From Vampirovibrionales bacterium (GTDB lineage: Bacteria; Cyanobacteriota; Vampirovibrionia; Vampirovibrionales; Vampirovibrionaceae), in the NCBI GenBank assembly GCA_016712355.1, contig JADJRF010000005.1:1984001-2048000 (forward strand): a DNA stretch of 64,000 nt, in the 5' to 3' direction. The notes under the pieces are model-generated. The model was not told the origin of the DNA. It saw only the letters and a program-made list of their open reading frames with translations, and did no database searches. This document shows positions 1 to 9,929 of this stretch, piece after piece. A program made the translations under genes and the position numbers. Each line of letters starts with the position of its first letter. Within the stretch, counting starts at the first letter, position 1.

Positions 1-1521
1 ATTTGCGCGCAGCCCCGGAGCGCTGATCACCGCCGAGTGGCGCGCGTTGACGTCGCGATTCGCCACGATCAGCAAGGTTTTACCCTGATGATGCCGGGCA
101 AACGAGATGATTTGCGGCGCATCCGCCCGGTTAACATCCAGCGGAATGAACAGCCCCTCGCTGATAAGGGGCAGGTAGCGCCGCCGCAGATCCAGCATCT
201 GACGCGCGTAGCGGCCAATCTCGGGGTGAGAGCCCTGAGGGCGCGGGCGGTAGTTGAAGAGATCGAAGGGTCGCTCAAAGCCAGTCATCAAGCCATCGAC
301 GAAGTAGGGGTTGGTCCATGGCTGAAGCGCCATCAGCCCCACGCTGAGCAGCGCCATGGGTACGCCGCCGCGCGTCATCAAACTGAAATCGTAAGGGGTG
401 TAATACGAGCCCAGAAAGGACTTCCCGGCGCCGGTACGGCGGATCATCCCATGGCGACTGGTGAGATAGTCCATGAAGATATTGGCGTCGCGCATCTCGG
501 GAAATTGATGGAATTCCCCGTATGTGGCGTCAAAACCCGCTTTCAGGAGCAGCTCGGGGTCGTCCGGCGCAATATTCTTAAGCGGGGAGGCGTCCTGAAT
601 GCCGTAGCTCTCAGCAAGCCAGAGCTTCTCAGGATACTTGCGGGTGAAAAACTCCCAGAACCAAGGCGGACGCGATCGCGCGACGTCCAGACGATAGCCA
701 TCGACGTTCAAATCGCGGGAGGTCGTCTCGAAAAAGCGGTCGTAGTAATCGACCAGGGCCTTGTTGTTCTCAAACAGCAGCATATCGCGCCACTGGCTGG
801 GCTGAATCGGCTCATTCCGAGAGTTCCGCGCAATCAGTTCGGGATGTTTTCGCGCCAAATCGTAGGATGCAAACATAGGCACATCCAGAATCACGTGCAG
901 ACCGCGCTGATGGGCTGCATCCACGAACTGGCGCGCCTGCTGCGCGGGCGTAAGCGGGCTGTTTGGATCGAGGTATTCCGGGTTGATGGCCAGTAAATCG
1001 CTGGGCGCATAGGGATTTCCCGCTTCTCCCATGCGCCGTTCGCGACTGGCCGGCTGAATCGGCATCACATGGAGGGTATTGACGCCCAACGCTTTGAATT
1101 CGTCCAGCCGTTCGATGGCTTTGCGAAACGTGCCAGACTCCGAGGGCTGAATGACGCCATCATGATTGGCGTCACTGGCGGCAAACGTGCGGATTAGCAG
1201 CGCGTAGACCACGGCCTCGTTGCGCATGAACATCTGCTTAAGGCGATTTTCCCACGGCAGACTGTGTGTCGTCGTCGTTGAAACCGGCGCTGCCTGCGTG
1301 AGCGGGCGATAACGCCATGCGTTCATGGCCCATGGATTGCTAAAGCCATTCGCGGCCATACCCGGAGAAGCCTGCGCAGGAAACCTTGGCGACGGAGGCG
1401 TTATCTGAGCCGGGGGCGCTGAGCCAGCCAGCAAATCCGGGCGATAAGGCGCAACGCCCGCATAGGGCGACGCCCATCCCGCCCCCGGAAATCCAGGAGA
1501 GCCGGCAGAGACAGCCCCCAC
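1..1521 (-). CDS. GH13 alpha-amylase-family protein, C-terminus beyond window
   Basis: The reading frame is open to the window edge, so the C-terminus is missing (507 codons visible). After about 95 residues of Pro/Ala/Gly-rich linker comes a GH13 barrel. A calcium loop of EF-hand form lies at residues 117-128 (DANHDGVIQPSE), where amylases carry their DxNxDG loop. Region I reads LDVPMFAS (D213, without the usual NH), region II GYRLDVARS (nucleophile D279) and region III LWLAES (acid/base E304). Region IV reads SRHGMIR, with Gly358 where the third catalytic Asp is expected. Fold and family are seen directly; activity is doubtful. The chosen GTG start overlaps the TAG stop of the upstream membrane-protein gene by one base, which suggests translational coupling. 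An in-frame ATG at 1359 is the alternative start. No signal peptide is visible. Confidence 0.8.
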   Translation of the reverse strand, partial: MGAVSAGSPGFPGAGWASPYAGVAPYRPDLLAGSAPPAQITPPSPRFPAQASPGMAANGFSNPWAMNAWRYRPLTQAAPVSTTTTHSLPWENRLKQMFMRNEAVVYALLIRTFAASDANHDGVIQPSESGTFRKAIERLDEFKALGVNTLHVMPIQPASRERRMGEAGNPYAPSDLLAINPEYLDPNSPLTPAQQARQFVDAAHQRGLHVILDVPMFASYDLARKHPELIARNSRNEPIQPSQWRDMLLFENNKALVDYYDRFFETTSRDLNVDGYRLDVARSRPPWFWEFFTRKYPEKLWLAESYGIQDASPLKNIAPDDPELLLKAGFDATYGEFHQFPEMRDANIFMDYLTSRHGMIRRTGAGKSFLGSYYTPYDFSLMTRGGVPMALLSVGLMALQPWTNPYFVDGLMTGFERPFDLFNYRPRPQGSHPEIGRYARQMLDLRRRYLPLISEGLFIPLDVNRADAPQIISFARHHQGKTLLIVANRDVNARHSAVISAPGLRAN

Positions 1522-3005
1522 TAGGGGCGTCCTCCGCTTCGAGGCTGCGTTTCACCGACCACTAGCGCGTAATAGAGAGCGGTCGCCGCTGTCAGCGCCC
1601 CGGCCATCAGCCCGAAAACGCGGCGGTTCCAAAGGAATTTGTCGAAACCGTTGCGCGTGATCGTCAGCAAATGATCCCGAATCACAGGCCCGGCCTGGTC
1701 GGACAACTCGCAAATCATCTTGTCGAGCCCCACGCCTTGCGTCGCCTGGAGTCGCGTCAGCGCCTTGGTAAAGGCGTCGGGCATCAGATCGCCCGAGGCG
1801 GCTAAATCCAGACGACCGGCGGCGACGGTTTTGAGCCAGCGCGTCGAACCAATCACGTTTAGCTGGCGATTCAGGGCCTGCGGCGTCATATCGCCTTCCA
1901 ACAGTTTCTCAAACAGCGTGGCATAGCGGCTGACGTGGCTATGCGCCTGGTGATATTCATGCAGCAAGCGCGCTTCTGCCTTGTGATACAGCTCGGGGGG
2001 CAGCGCGCGAAGGGCCTTGAGGTTGACAACGTTGTGATTCATCGCATCAAGGCGCTCAGTCTCTTCTTTAAGGAAGCTCTTCATCGCCATGAGCGACAGG
2101 CGTTGATCGGGTTGGGTCAGAAAGCTCTCCAGACGTGAGCGAATGGCCTGAGACAGGGCCTTGTCGTCGAGGCGCAGGGCATTTTTCAGCCCGATATGCC
2201 GGGGCAGTTCTAGCCGCTTGACCAGCGTCTCCTCAAAGCGCTTGCGCCAGCGCGACAACCACGAGAACTTATGCGCGCCCAACTGCTGGTCGAGATAGGC
2301 GTCAAGGCTGCGCTCAGCCAGCACAGGGGCTTCGCGGAATTGACGAGCCCGCGTCAGGTGATAGCTCGAAATCACTTTGCCCGCGAGCCCTTGCGCGGCG
2401 TTCTGCAGCAAATCGCGCAGGCCCATGGTGAAAACAGGCAGACCGAGCCCGGCGCTGAGCAACCACCAGGTTTGATTCTGCACCGTGGTTTGCTGAATTT
2501 TCTCCTCAATGAGGCGGCGGCGCTGCTGGGTGTAGGGGATTCCAAGGCGATCGCCCGTCCAGTTGAAGCGCTCTTCCGGGATAAGCTGAAAAGGAATGGC
2601 CTGCGGGTTTTCAAAGAGCTGTCGCCGCTGGCCGGAACTGTCGAAATAGCCCTGATTCAGATTAAGACCGGTTTTGAGATTGGCAAGCGCGTTATGGACC
2701 CACTTACCGCCGTACAGGGCGGCTACCCAACTGCCGACCGCCAATGCATGGCCCATCCCCAGAGATTTACGCGGGTCGGTGAGCGTGGCGAAGGTCGCCA
2801 GAACCAGACCGCCCCCCATCGCGATGGATTGCTGGAGCGGACTGAGCGCGCTGCTGGAGGCGTTCTTGTGATGTAGCCCGCCGATAACCGCAGACGCCGT
2901 ACGGACAGGCGTTGAGAAGCGCTCGACAAAAGTCTGCGGCGGGGCCAGACTGCTCGCGGCATAGGTGGGCGCGTCAAAGCGGCGAGGAATGACGTTCTCG
3001 CTCAT
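1521..3005 (-). CDS. Multi-pass membrane protein of unknown family (494 aa)
   Basis: I do not recognise a named family. Hydrophobic segments lie near residues 58-76, 83-103 and 178-197, with a further one close to the C-terminus (about 465-488). The stretch between is a long, charged, helix-rich region. Residues 112-157 (beginning TGLNL, ending LGIP) follow the same pattern as residues 146-191 of the neighbouring upstream protein, so the two look like paralogues. The start was chosen at the ATG preceded by GGGAGA about 8 bases upstream; an in-frame ATG 18 bases earlier lacks such a site. Its stop is shared with the start of the GH13 gene, and the upstream membrane-protein gene ends 30 bases before it, so the three genes probably form one operon. 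A membrane role beside a polysaccharide-type protein is inference. Confidence 0.75.
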   Translation of the reverse strand: MSENVIPRRFDAPTYAASSLAPPQTFVERFSTPVRTASAVIGGLHHKNASSSALSPLQQSIAMGGGLVLATFATLTDPRKSLGMGHALAVGSWVAALYGGKWVHNALANLKTGLNLNQGYFDSSGQRRQLFENPQAIPFQLIPEERFNWTGDRLGIPYTQQRRRLIEEKIQQTTVQNQTWWLLSAGLGLPVFTMGLRDLLQNAAQGLAGKVISSYHLTRARQFREAPVLAERSLDAYLDQQLGAHKFSWLSRWRKRFEETLVKRLELPRHIGLKNALRLDDKALSQAIRSRLESFLTQPDQRLSLMAMKSFLKEETERLDAMNHNVVNLKALRALPPELYHKAEARLLHEYHQAHSHVSRYATLFEKLLEGDMTPQALNRQLNVIGSTRWLKTVAAGRLDLAASGDLMPDAFTKALTRLQATQGVGLDKMICELSDQAGPVIRDHLLTITRNGFDKFLWNRRVFGLMAGALTAATALYYALVVGETQPRSGGRP

Positions 3006-3035
3006 GGGCGGGTTCTCCCGCATAGCGCGTAACGG

Positions 3036-4067
3036 CTAGAGCTGCGCATGGCGATACCGCATCATGGTTTGAAAGGGCGACGGCGCGTCGGGGTCGTAGC
3101 GACGTTGCCACGGCTGGAACTGAACCGGAGACGATTCGTATTCTTTGGGCGTCAGTACGCGCATCGACTCATACACGCCCCAGGCAAGCCCGATCGGGAT
3201 GCCCCATGCGCTTAATCGGCTGATAGGGCGCGGCGCGGAAAGCTTTGGGTCATGGAAGACGCGCGTCACAAGCTCTTTCGTCTTGGGCCATACTTCACCC
3301 GTGTGGATTTGTTTGAGCAGATAGAGGGGCGAGCGCCGTTTCTCCAGCAGGGCGGCCCATGCGTCAGAGCGCGCGACGTAACCGATGCCGAAGAGCGCAA
3401 ACATCAGGCTCCAGATGATTTTGAGCGAGTCGGCGGCGTTCACCACGCGCAAGGCCTGCTCACGGCAAGCCGCGTCAGGACTGGCCAAATCGGATGGAAT
3501 GCCCATTTTTTCGCGCATGCGGCGGTAATGGGCGGGCGTTAGGAGATCAAAGCGGGGCGACTCCGCATTTCGGAACACGGAATCGACGCCGCCTTCCGCC
3601 GTGCGAAACATGAGCGTCAGATCGATACCGAATTTCTGGCGGTAGAAGCTATTCACCAGGCGGTTTGAGGCTGCGACCGAGAGGTAATACATTGCCACGC
3701 CCGCCAGAATACGTCCTGCGGCGGCGGGTTTGTGATGGCGCAGGGCCATCGCGCCGATCATCGTCAAACCGGCGGTGACGTAAGGGACTTTGGCCATCAA
3801 GGCGAAATCGGCGGTCGTAATATCGGTATCGCCGCGCAGGCCTTTCCAAACGGTTTTAGGCAGCGTGATCAGCAGGGTCTGAGCGTGAAATCCCAATCGG
3901 CGCAGCAAATTGGGGTTCTCCAGCAGCGTATCCGTCGGCACGGGCGATACATTGCGCTCGCGCGCCGTGACAGGATCCATCAGAAACTTGCTGGATCGCG
4001 TGAGCGGACCGAGGCCCGCGTCGGGCGTTTGAAATGCAAGCCCGAAGGTCGGGGAAGAAACCGTCAT
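3036..4067 (-). CDS. Multi-pass membrane protein, paralogue of its downstream neighbour (343 aa)
   Basis: Family unknown. Hydrophobic segments lie around residues 92-109, 116-134, 214-232 and 275-292. The block from FGIDL (146) through F-x-N and F-D-L-L-T-P to MGIP (191), followed some 20 residues later by a membrane segment, matches the equivalent block in the 494-residue neighbour. The chosen ATG is preceded by GGTGGA. The frame stays open upstream to 4217, but that extension is basic, unlike the rest of the protein, and runs into the probable promoter region shared with the divergent glucanase gene. This is the first gene of the three-gene minus-strand cluster. Confidence 0.7.
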   Translation of the reverse strand: MTVSSPTFGLAFQTPDAGLGPLTRSSKFLMDPVTARERNVSPVPTDTLLENPNLLRRLGFHAQTLLITLPKTVWKGLRGDTDITTADFALMAKVPYVTAGLTMIGAMALRHHKPAAAGRILAGVAMYYLSVAASNRLVNSFYRQKFGIDLTLMFRTAEGGVDSVFRNAESPRFDLLTPAHYRRMREKMGIPSDLASPDAACREQALRVVNAADSLKIIWSLMFALFGIGYVARSDAWAALLEKRRSPLYLLKQIHTGEVWPKTKELVTRVFHDPKLSAPRPISRLSAWGIPIGLAWGVYESMRVLTPKEYESSPVQFQPWQRRYDPDAPSPFQTMMRYRHAQL

Positions 4068-4299
4068 AGGGAGGTTCCACCGTTGCCGGTTTGAGGACGT
4101 TGCCTTAGACGTTGCATAAAAAGAGGAAACGAGAGTAAAGCCAGAGTAAAAATCTGGATCAGGACCCATGGCGCTATGTCTCTGTCGATAACGCCTGTGA
4201 AGTCTGCTAATTGTCACCAGACGGGCTTTCTTGAAGCGATTGTTACCCCCTTGCCTGTTTCCGGCTTCTGTGGTTGTTACATGTATCGACCCTTTCCAT

Positions 4300-4325
4300 C
4301 AAAAGGGACGCACAAAAGGGACGCA
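4300..4325 (+). repeat. 13-bp perfect tandem duplication in the leader of the GH8 gene
   Basis: CAAAAGGGACGCA occurs twice without a gap, ending about 10 bases before the ribosome-binding site of the glucanase gene. CCCTTT just upstream (4290-4295) can pair with AAAGGG of the first copy, giving a small hairpin. A regulatory role is possible but not shown. Confidence 0.6.
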
Positions 4326-4344
4326 ATAGAGAAGGAGATTCCCC

Positions 4345-5493
4345 ATGAATCGCGGCCTGCGTCGTTTCGTCGCCCCGTTCGCCAACGTCGCTGCCCTGAT
4401 TGCGATTTGCGCGCTGATGATTGGCTTTAACAGTCCGGCGCAGTCCATGGACCTGAATCAGACGCTGCGGCAGTCGTGGCGCTTCTACCAACAGCGCTTT
4501 ATGCCCGGCGGCGAGCGGGTGGAATCCAACAACTACGGCGGATCCATCACCGAAGGGCAGTCGTACGCGCTGATGAAAGCCGTCTGGATGGGCGATCGCC
4601 CGGCCTTTGATGCCGCCTGGCGCTGGACGCGACGCAATATGGCCCGCCCGGACAGCGTTTTGCCCGGCTGGCGCTGGGGAAAGCGCGACGACGGGCATTA
4701 TGGCCTGATTGCGTCTGAGAACGCGACAGACGCGGATCAAGACATTGCCTACGCCTTGCTGCTGGCCTTCGAGCGCTGGGGCGATGCGGCGTACCGCACG
4801 GACGCCGACGCCATGATCGCAGAACTCTGGCAACGCCACGTCCACCGCATCGCCGGGCGGTACTATCTGGATCCGGGCGACTGGCCGCCTTTTGTGGAAG
4901 GCGAAGCGCTGACGATTAATCCGTCTTATATGGCGCCGTATGTCTATCGGGCCTTTGCCCGGTACGATGCGGCCCATGCCGACGGCTGGCGCGCGCTTGC
5001 CAACGACGTTTATCCTGCGCTGGAGGCTTGTTCTGCGCTGAGCGCACTTAAATTGCCGCCGAACTGGTGTGCCGTCAACTATCAGAGCGGCGCCATCGGG
5101 TTTTCGGACGTTCAGGGCGAGGGCGCGCGCGACTTCGGCTATGACGCCTTCCGCGTGTTCTGGCGGATGGCGATGGATGCGCGCGAAGAAGGCGGCTCTG
5201 CGCAGGCGCGCGCCTATCTGGCGGCCCATGACGGGCTATGGCGCCATTGGCTGGCCCATCGAGACTTGCCTGAAGGCTTTGGACCCAAAGGCGAGCCGCG
5301 AAACAGCGGGCCTTCAGGATTTTCGCGCAGTGCGCTTTTTGCGCGTCAGGCGGCGCTGGATCCGGCGCGAGGCCAGGCCTTGTATCAGGCCATTCTCGGG
5401 CCGTTATACCACCCGGAGGGTTACTGGCAGAACGATTATAACGACTTCATGCACAGCGTGGTCTGGCTGCACGTGTGGACCGCGCGGCCTTAA
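4345..5493 (+). CDS. Exported glycoside hydrolase family 8 (endoglucanase, BcsZ-like)
   Basis: GH8 enzymes hydrolyse beta-1,4 glucans or related polymers; BcsZ acts in the periplasm beside cellulose synthases. The 382-residue length is usual for the family. Residues 1-34 form a signal peptide (basic start, hydrophobic core, PAQS end). The first catalytic acid is E70 in SITEGQSYALM, and the GH8 signature ATDADQDIAYALL places the second conserved acid at D131. DFGYDAFRVFWR further on is the conserved C-terminal block. The start is preceded by a strong AGAAGGAG site. No cellulose synthase operon adjoins it. A processive-type GT2 lies 43 kb away in the window, but a link is speculation. It ends four bases from the convergent accC. 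Confidence 0.92.
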   Translation: MNRGLRRFVAPFANVAALIAICALMIGFNSPAQSMDLNQTLRQSWRFYQQRFMPGGERVESNNYGGSITEGQSYALMKAVWMGDRPAFDAAWRWTRRNMARPDSVLPGWRWGKRDDGHYGLIASENATDADQDIAYALLLAFERWGDAAYRTDADAMIAELWQRHVHRIAGRYYLDPGDWPPFVEGEALTINPSYMAPYVYRAFARYDAAHADGWRALANDVYPALEACSALSALKLPPNWCAVNYQSGAIGFSDVQGEGARDFGYDAFRVFWRMAMDAREEGGSAQARAYLAAHDGLWRHWLAHRDLPEGFGPKGEPRNSGPSGFSRSALFARQAALDPARGQALYQAILGPLYHPEGYWQNDYNDFMHSVVWLHVWTARP

Positions 5494-5497
5494 CGCG

Positions 5498-6844
<1,347 letters not shown>

Positions 6845-6891
6845 TCAGGCGAGACCTCCGGTTGACGTCAGGACGCAACGGCGCGCGCCGC

Positions 6892-7380
6892 TCACGCGGG
6901 GTCGATGAGCATCAGCGTTTGGCCGAACTCCACCGGCTGACCATTCACAGCCTCAATGGAGACGATAACGCCCGTTACGTCAGATTCTAACTCGTTCATC
7001 ATCTTCATGGCTTCAATAATGCAGAGCTTCTGGCCGACGCTCACGCGCTGACCCACGCTGACAAAGGCGTCAGCGTCCGGCGACGGCGAGCCGTAAAACG
7101 TCCCCACCATCGGCGAGGTGATGGGCGTGTAGCGCGACTCGCTGGCCGGGGCGGCAGGCGCGGCGGCGGGGGGCGGCGACGCTGCTGGCGGCGCAGCGGG
7201 AAGGACCGGCGGACCGTAGGCGGCGACAGGCGCGGGCGGGACAATGGTCAGCGCTGTCGAGGGATCGGCGACAACTTTGATGGTAACGCTTTGCGGCCCG
7301 TCGCTGACGCTCAGTTCCGCGAGTTTTTCTTCGCGGGCCAAGGCGGCGAGTTCACGGATTTTGGCGATATCAACATCCAT
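6892..7380 (-). CDS. accB: Biotin carboxyl carrier protein of acetyl-CoA carboxylase
   Basis: This 162-residue protein carries the biotin that shuttles carboxyl groups between AccC and the carboxyltransferase. An N-terminal helical segment (1-35) is followed by a Pro/Ala-rich flexible linker (about 46-80). The biotinyl domain contains the canonical EAMKMMNE motif, with K126 as the biotinylated lysine. It lies 19 bases after efp and 47 bases before accC, all on one strand. The efp-accB pairing is also common in cyanobacteria (established knowledge). Confidence 0.98.
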   Translation of the reverse strand: MDVDIAKIRELAALAREEKLAELSVSDGPQSVTIKVVADPSTALTIVPPAPVAAYGPPVLPAAPPAASPPPAAAPAAPASESRYTPITSPMVGTFYGSPSPDADAFVSVGQRVSVGQKLCIIEAMKMMNELESDVTGVIVSIEAVNGQPVEFGQTLMLIDPA

Positions 7381-7399
7381 CTCTTAACGTCCTATCCGG

Positions 7400-7957
7400 T
7401 TACACGCGATCGAGATACGCGTTGGTGCGCGTATCGACGCGGACTTTATCACCCGTTTGTACGAAAAAGGGTACCTGGACCTGAGCGCCGGTCTCCAGCG
7501 TGGCGGGCTTGGTACCGCCGGAAGCGGTATTGCCCTTTTCGGGCGGCGGGGTTTCGCTCACCACCAGCTCAACGAAGTTGGGCACGTCGACGCCAATGAT
7601 GCGCCCGTCGTGATCCAGCACGCTGATGACCATTTCTTCCTTAAGGTAAATGACGCCGCTGCCGATCTGGGTCTTGCTGAGCGCGAGCTGATCAAAGCTG
7701 CGCAGGTCCATAAAGGTGTAGGTTTCGCCGTCGTTGTAGAGATACTGCATCTCTTTGCGCTCAACGTGCGCTGATGCGACTTTTTCGCCAGCGCGGAAGG
7801 TTTTTTCAACCACCTGGCCGGTTTCTACGTTTTTAAGCTTGGACCGCACAAAGGCCGAGCCTTTGCCCGGTTTGACGTGCAAAAATTCAATCACCTGCCA
7901 GACGCCATTATCCAGCTCGATGGTGATGCCGGTTTTGAAGTCGTTGGTGGAAATCAT
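7400..7957 (-). CDS. efp: Translation elongation factor P
   Basis: EF-P relieves ribosome stalling at consecutive prolines. The 185-residue length matches the family. The modification loop reads HVKPGKGSAF, so the tip residue is a lysine as in many bacteria, but no modifying enzyme (EpmA/B or other) is visible here. The chosen ATG matches the usual family start (MISTNDFKTG). The frame continues upstream through the divergent tsaE region, but that sequence looks like shadow coding. An AGGA lies about 13 bases upstream of the start. It is first in the operon with accB and accC. Proline-rich proteins in this window (TonB-like, AccB linker, 31143 gene) are plausible EF-P clients. Confidence 0.97.
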   Translation of the reverse strand: MISTNDFKTGITIELDNGVWQVIEFLHVKPGKGSAFVRSKLKNVETGQVVEKTFRAGEKVASAHVERKEMQYLYNDGETYTFMDLRSFDQLALSKTQIGSGVIYLKEEMVISVLDHDGRIIGVDVPNFVELVVSETPPPEKGNTASGGTKPATLETGAQVQVPFFVQTGDKVRVDTRTNAYLDRV

Positions 7958-8005
7958 AAGAAACCGTATTCCTGTGAGGCAGACGCAGATGCGCTGGCGG
8001 CGCCG

Positions 8006-8011
8006 TATAAT
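8006..8011 (+). promoter_or_regulatory. Probable -10 element upstream of tsaE
   Basis: A perfect TATAAT lies 46 bases before the tsaE ATG in the divergent gap with efp. No convincing -35 hexamer is visible at normal spacing. Confidence 0.4.
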
Positions 8012-8057
8012 GGGGGCTCTCCCAGCCGTTGCGTTGAGCATATCACGATCGCTTTCG

Positions 8058-8597
8058 ATGACAAAACCCTTTGATGACGCCCTTGATTGCGCGCGCGCCA
8101 CCGTGTCGCTGGCCGGTCTGGCCGATCTCGACGCTTTCGCTCGCGCGCTCGCCATGCGCCTGCGGCCGGGCGACGTCGTGGCGCTCGATGGCGATCTGGG
8201 CGCGGGCAAGACCACGCTGGTTCAGGCCCTGGCGCGGCATCTGGGAGTGAGCGACGGGGTCGTCAGCCCCACGTTCGTCTTGACGCATGAGTATCGCGGC
8301 GCGCCCATGCCTGTCCTTCATGCCGATTTCTACCGGCTGGAAGACGAGGCCGCGCAAAGCCTGGCCGAAGAGATGACCGCCGTGATCGCCGAAGGCCGTA
8401 CGCTGGTGCTGGTGGAATGGGCGAAATTCGGGCCGTTTCTGGCGCCGTTTGTCACGCGCTCGCTGGCGCTGTCTACCCCGGATCAGGCGGCTTCAGGACC
8501 AGAAAATCCGCAACAGGGAGAAGCGCGGGTGATTTCGCTGCAACGTCATAAGACTTCTCAAGAACCCCAGACGCTGGCGGAGACCCAGAATGGCTGA
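8058..8597 (+). CDS. tsaE: tRNA t6A-modification ATPase TsaE
   Basis: TsaE is the ATPase partner of TsaB and TsaD in making N6-threonylcarbamoyladenosine at position 37 of ANN-decoding tRNAs. The Walker A motif GDLGAGKTT is at residues 45-53, followed by the family block SPTFVLTHEY and HADFYRLED. At 179 residues it is slightly long, with a loose C-terminal tail of about 35 residues. The ATG was chosen because it places the fold normally and lies downstream of a TATAAT. It overlaps tsaB by eight bases, so the two are surely co-transcribed. TsaC is also in the window (56800-57420); TsaD is not. Confidence 0.95.
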   Translation: MTKPFDDALDCARATVSLAGLADLDAFARALAMRLRPGDVVALDGDLGAGKTTLVQALARHLGVSDGVVSPTFVLTHEYRGAPMPVLHADFYRLEDEAAQSLAEEMTAVIAEGRTLVLVEWAKFGPFLAPFVTRSLALSTPDQAASGPENPQQGEARVISLQRHKTSQEPQTLAETQNG

Positions 8598-9288
8598 GAT
8601 GCGCGCGCTTTTACTCGACACCGCAGGCGCAACGTTGATGGCGGCTATTGCTGTCAACGGCGAGATTCTCGCCCGGCTTTGCGAAGAATCTCCCTCCCAG
8701 CGCTACCATTCGGCGGCGCTGGCCGCGAAACTGCGGACCATGCTGGAATCGCTTGCCCTGACGCCGCAGGATCTGACGGCGCTGGCCGTCCACATCGGCC
8801 CGGGCAGCTTCACCGGCCTGCGGACCGGCCTGACGACGGCGCGCGTCATGGGCCAGTTTCTGCCGCTGACGTGTTATGCCTTTACGGCCTTTGATCTGCT
8901 GCGAGCCGCCCAACCCCCGGACGATGCGCCGCTGGGCATTGCGCTGGACGCCTTGCAAGGGCGCGCCTATGCCGCCATTTGCGATGCCTCGGGCGCGTGG
9001 CGTCAACCGCCGGCGCTGGTGACCCTCGACGCGTGGCGCGATAGTCTGCCTGCCGGAGCCCGCGCGCTGATTTCGGCGTCGCTGGCGAGCGCGTGGGACG
9101 ATTCCACTGGCGAGCGCCGGCGCATGCAGCCCATAGAGTCGCTGGGCCTGTTTACGCCGCAACTCATGATGGACCTTGTGACGCGCGGGGCCCCGTCGAC
9201 GCCCTGGGGCGAGCTGCTGCCGCTGTACCTGCAATCCCCCAATATTACGCTGCGCGCGGATGCCTCGTCGAAGAAGCCCCCCGCTTGA
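8590..9288 (+). CDS. tsaB: tRNA t6A-modification protein TsaB
   Basis: TsaB is an ASKHA-fold paralogue of TsaD and acts as its dimerisation partner in the t6A complex. The 232-residue protein opens with the family start LLLDTAG (equivalent of LAIDTS) and carries the hallmark GPGSFTGLRTGLTTAR. The start is inside the tsaE coding sequence and is preceded by GGAG. The next feature is a tRNA gene; rimI, often found after tsaB, is absent. Confidence 0.95.
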   Translation: MAEMRALLLDTAGATLMAAIAVNGEILARLCEESPSQRYHSAALAAKLRTMLESLALTPQDLTALAVHIGPGSFTGLRTGLTTARVMGQFLPLTCYAFTAFDLLRAAQPPDDAPLGIALDALQGRAYAAICDASGAWRQPPALVTLDAWRDSLPAGARALISASLASAWDDSTGERRRMQPIESLGLFTPQLMMDLVTRGAPSTPWGELLPLYLQSPNITLRADASSKKPPA

Positions 9289-9333
9289 TCTTTCCCTGTC
9301 TTCCGCCTATGCTGGCGCTGACAAATTGGCGCT

Positions 9334-9407
9334 GGTGGCGTGGCCAAGTGGTAAGGCAGGAGTCTGCAAAACTCTTATCCCCAGTTCGACTCTGGGCGCC
9401 ACCTCCA
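9334..9407 (+). tRNA. tRNA-Cys (anticodon GCA), CCA encoded
   Basis: A full cloverleaf can be drawn. The acceptor stem GGTGGCG/CGCCACC is perfect over seven pairs. The D stem is GCC/GGC. The anticodon stem GGAGT/ACTCT encloses loop CTGCAAA with GCA at 9366-9368. The T stem is CCCAG/CTGGG with TTCGACT. U73 as discriminator fits tRNA-Cys, and CCA is encoded. Confidence 0.97.
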
Positions 9408-9710
9408 TTTGTAAACAAACATGAAGATCTTTGCGGCGATTTTTATTAAGGGGCGCGACAAGATGTCAATCGTCGTTTATAGTGGGATTACTGGGATTTA
9501 AGGCAGCGCCTCGGCGCAGGGGAACGAATTAAACACAGAAAATCAAACGCAGTTTCAGCGATAACAGCCCGCTGATGTCTCTGTGGGTTTATCTGGGGTT
9601 TTTGTCAACCGTAATTCGAAGTAAGAGATTTCCAGATTTAATTTCTGAATTTAATCTCTCCATGAAGCAATGCTGGGTGATCCAAATTTCAGGGAAAGGC
9701 CGGAAAACTG
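9408..9710. other. Intergenic region after tRNA-Cys
   Basis: I see no gene in this stretch. It is less GC-rich than its surroundings and holds scattered T-runs (9595-9605) but no convincing hairpin terminator. It probably contains the promoter of the small gene that follows. Confidence 0.4.
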
Positions 9711-9929
9711 ATGACGACGACTCGTATTGATTTCAGCGCTATTACGACGCCCAGCGCTCTGGGCGAACGGGTGTGCAAGGCAATGGAGACGTTTACGCGT
9801 CTGGCCCCGCCGCAAGAGTTCGCCCCGGCGCGTATCATGACGTTTGACGAAGCGCTATTCCAGCCGGGCGACAGTCAGGGCTTTTTCGGGCCCCTGACGC
9901 CGGGTTTCGGGCGCAAAGCCGGGCGCTAG
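9711..9929 (+). CDS. Small hypothetical protein (72 aa)
   Basis: No family recognised. The predicted protein has no membrane segment or signal peptide and ends in a Gly/Pro/Phe-rich tail. The ATG is preceded by CCGGAAAACTG, a usable ribosome-binding site. It stands alone between tRNA-Cys and the aspartase-like gene. The non-repetitive composition favours a real gene, but the evidence is thin. Confidence 0.45.
   Translation: MTTTRIDFSAITTPSALGERVCKAMETFTRLAPPQEFAPARIMTFDEALFQPGDSQGFFGPLTPGFGRKAGR

Noticed and set aside
37..996. Long open frame on the plus strand at the window start
   Set aside because: It lies opposite the GH13 protein, whose frame shows family motifs; the plus-strand translation is Arg/His/Val-rich shadow sequence without a motif.
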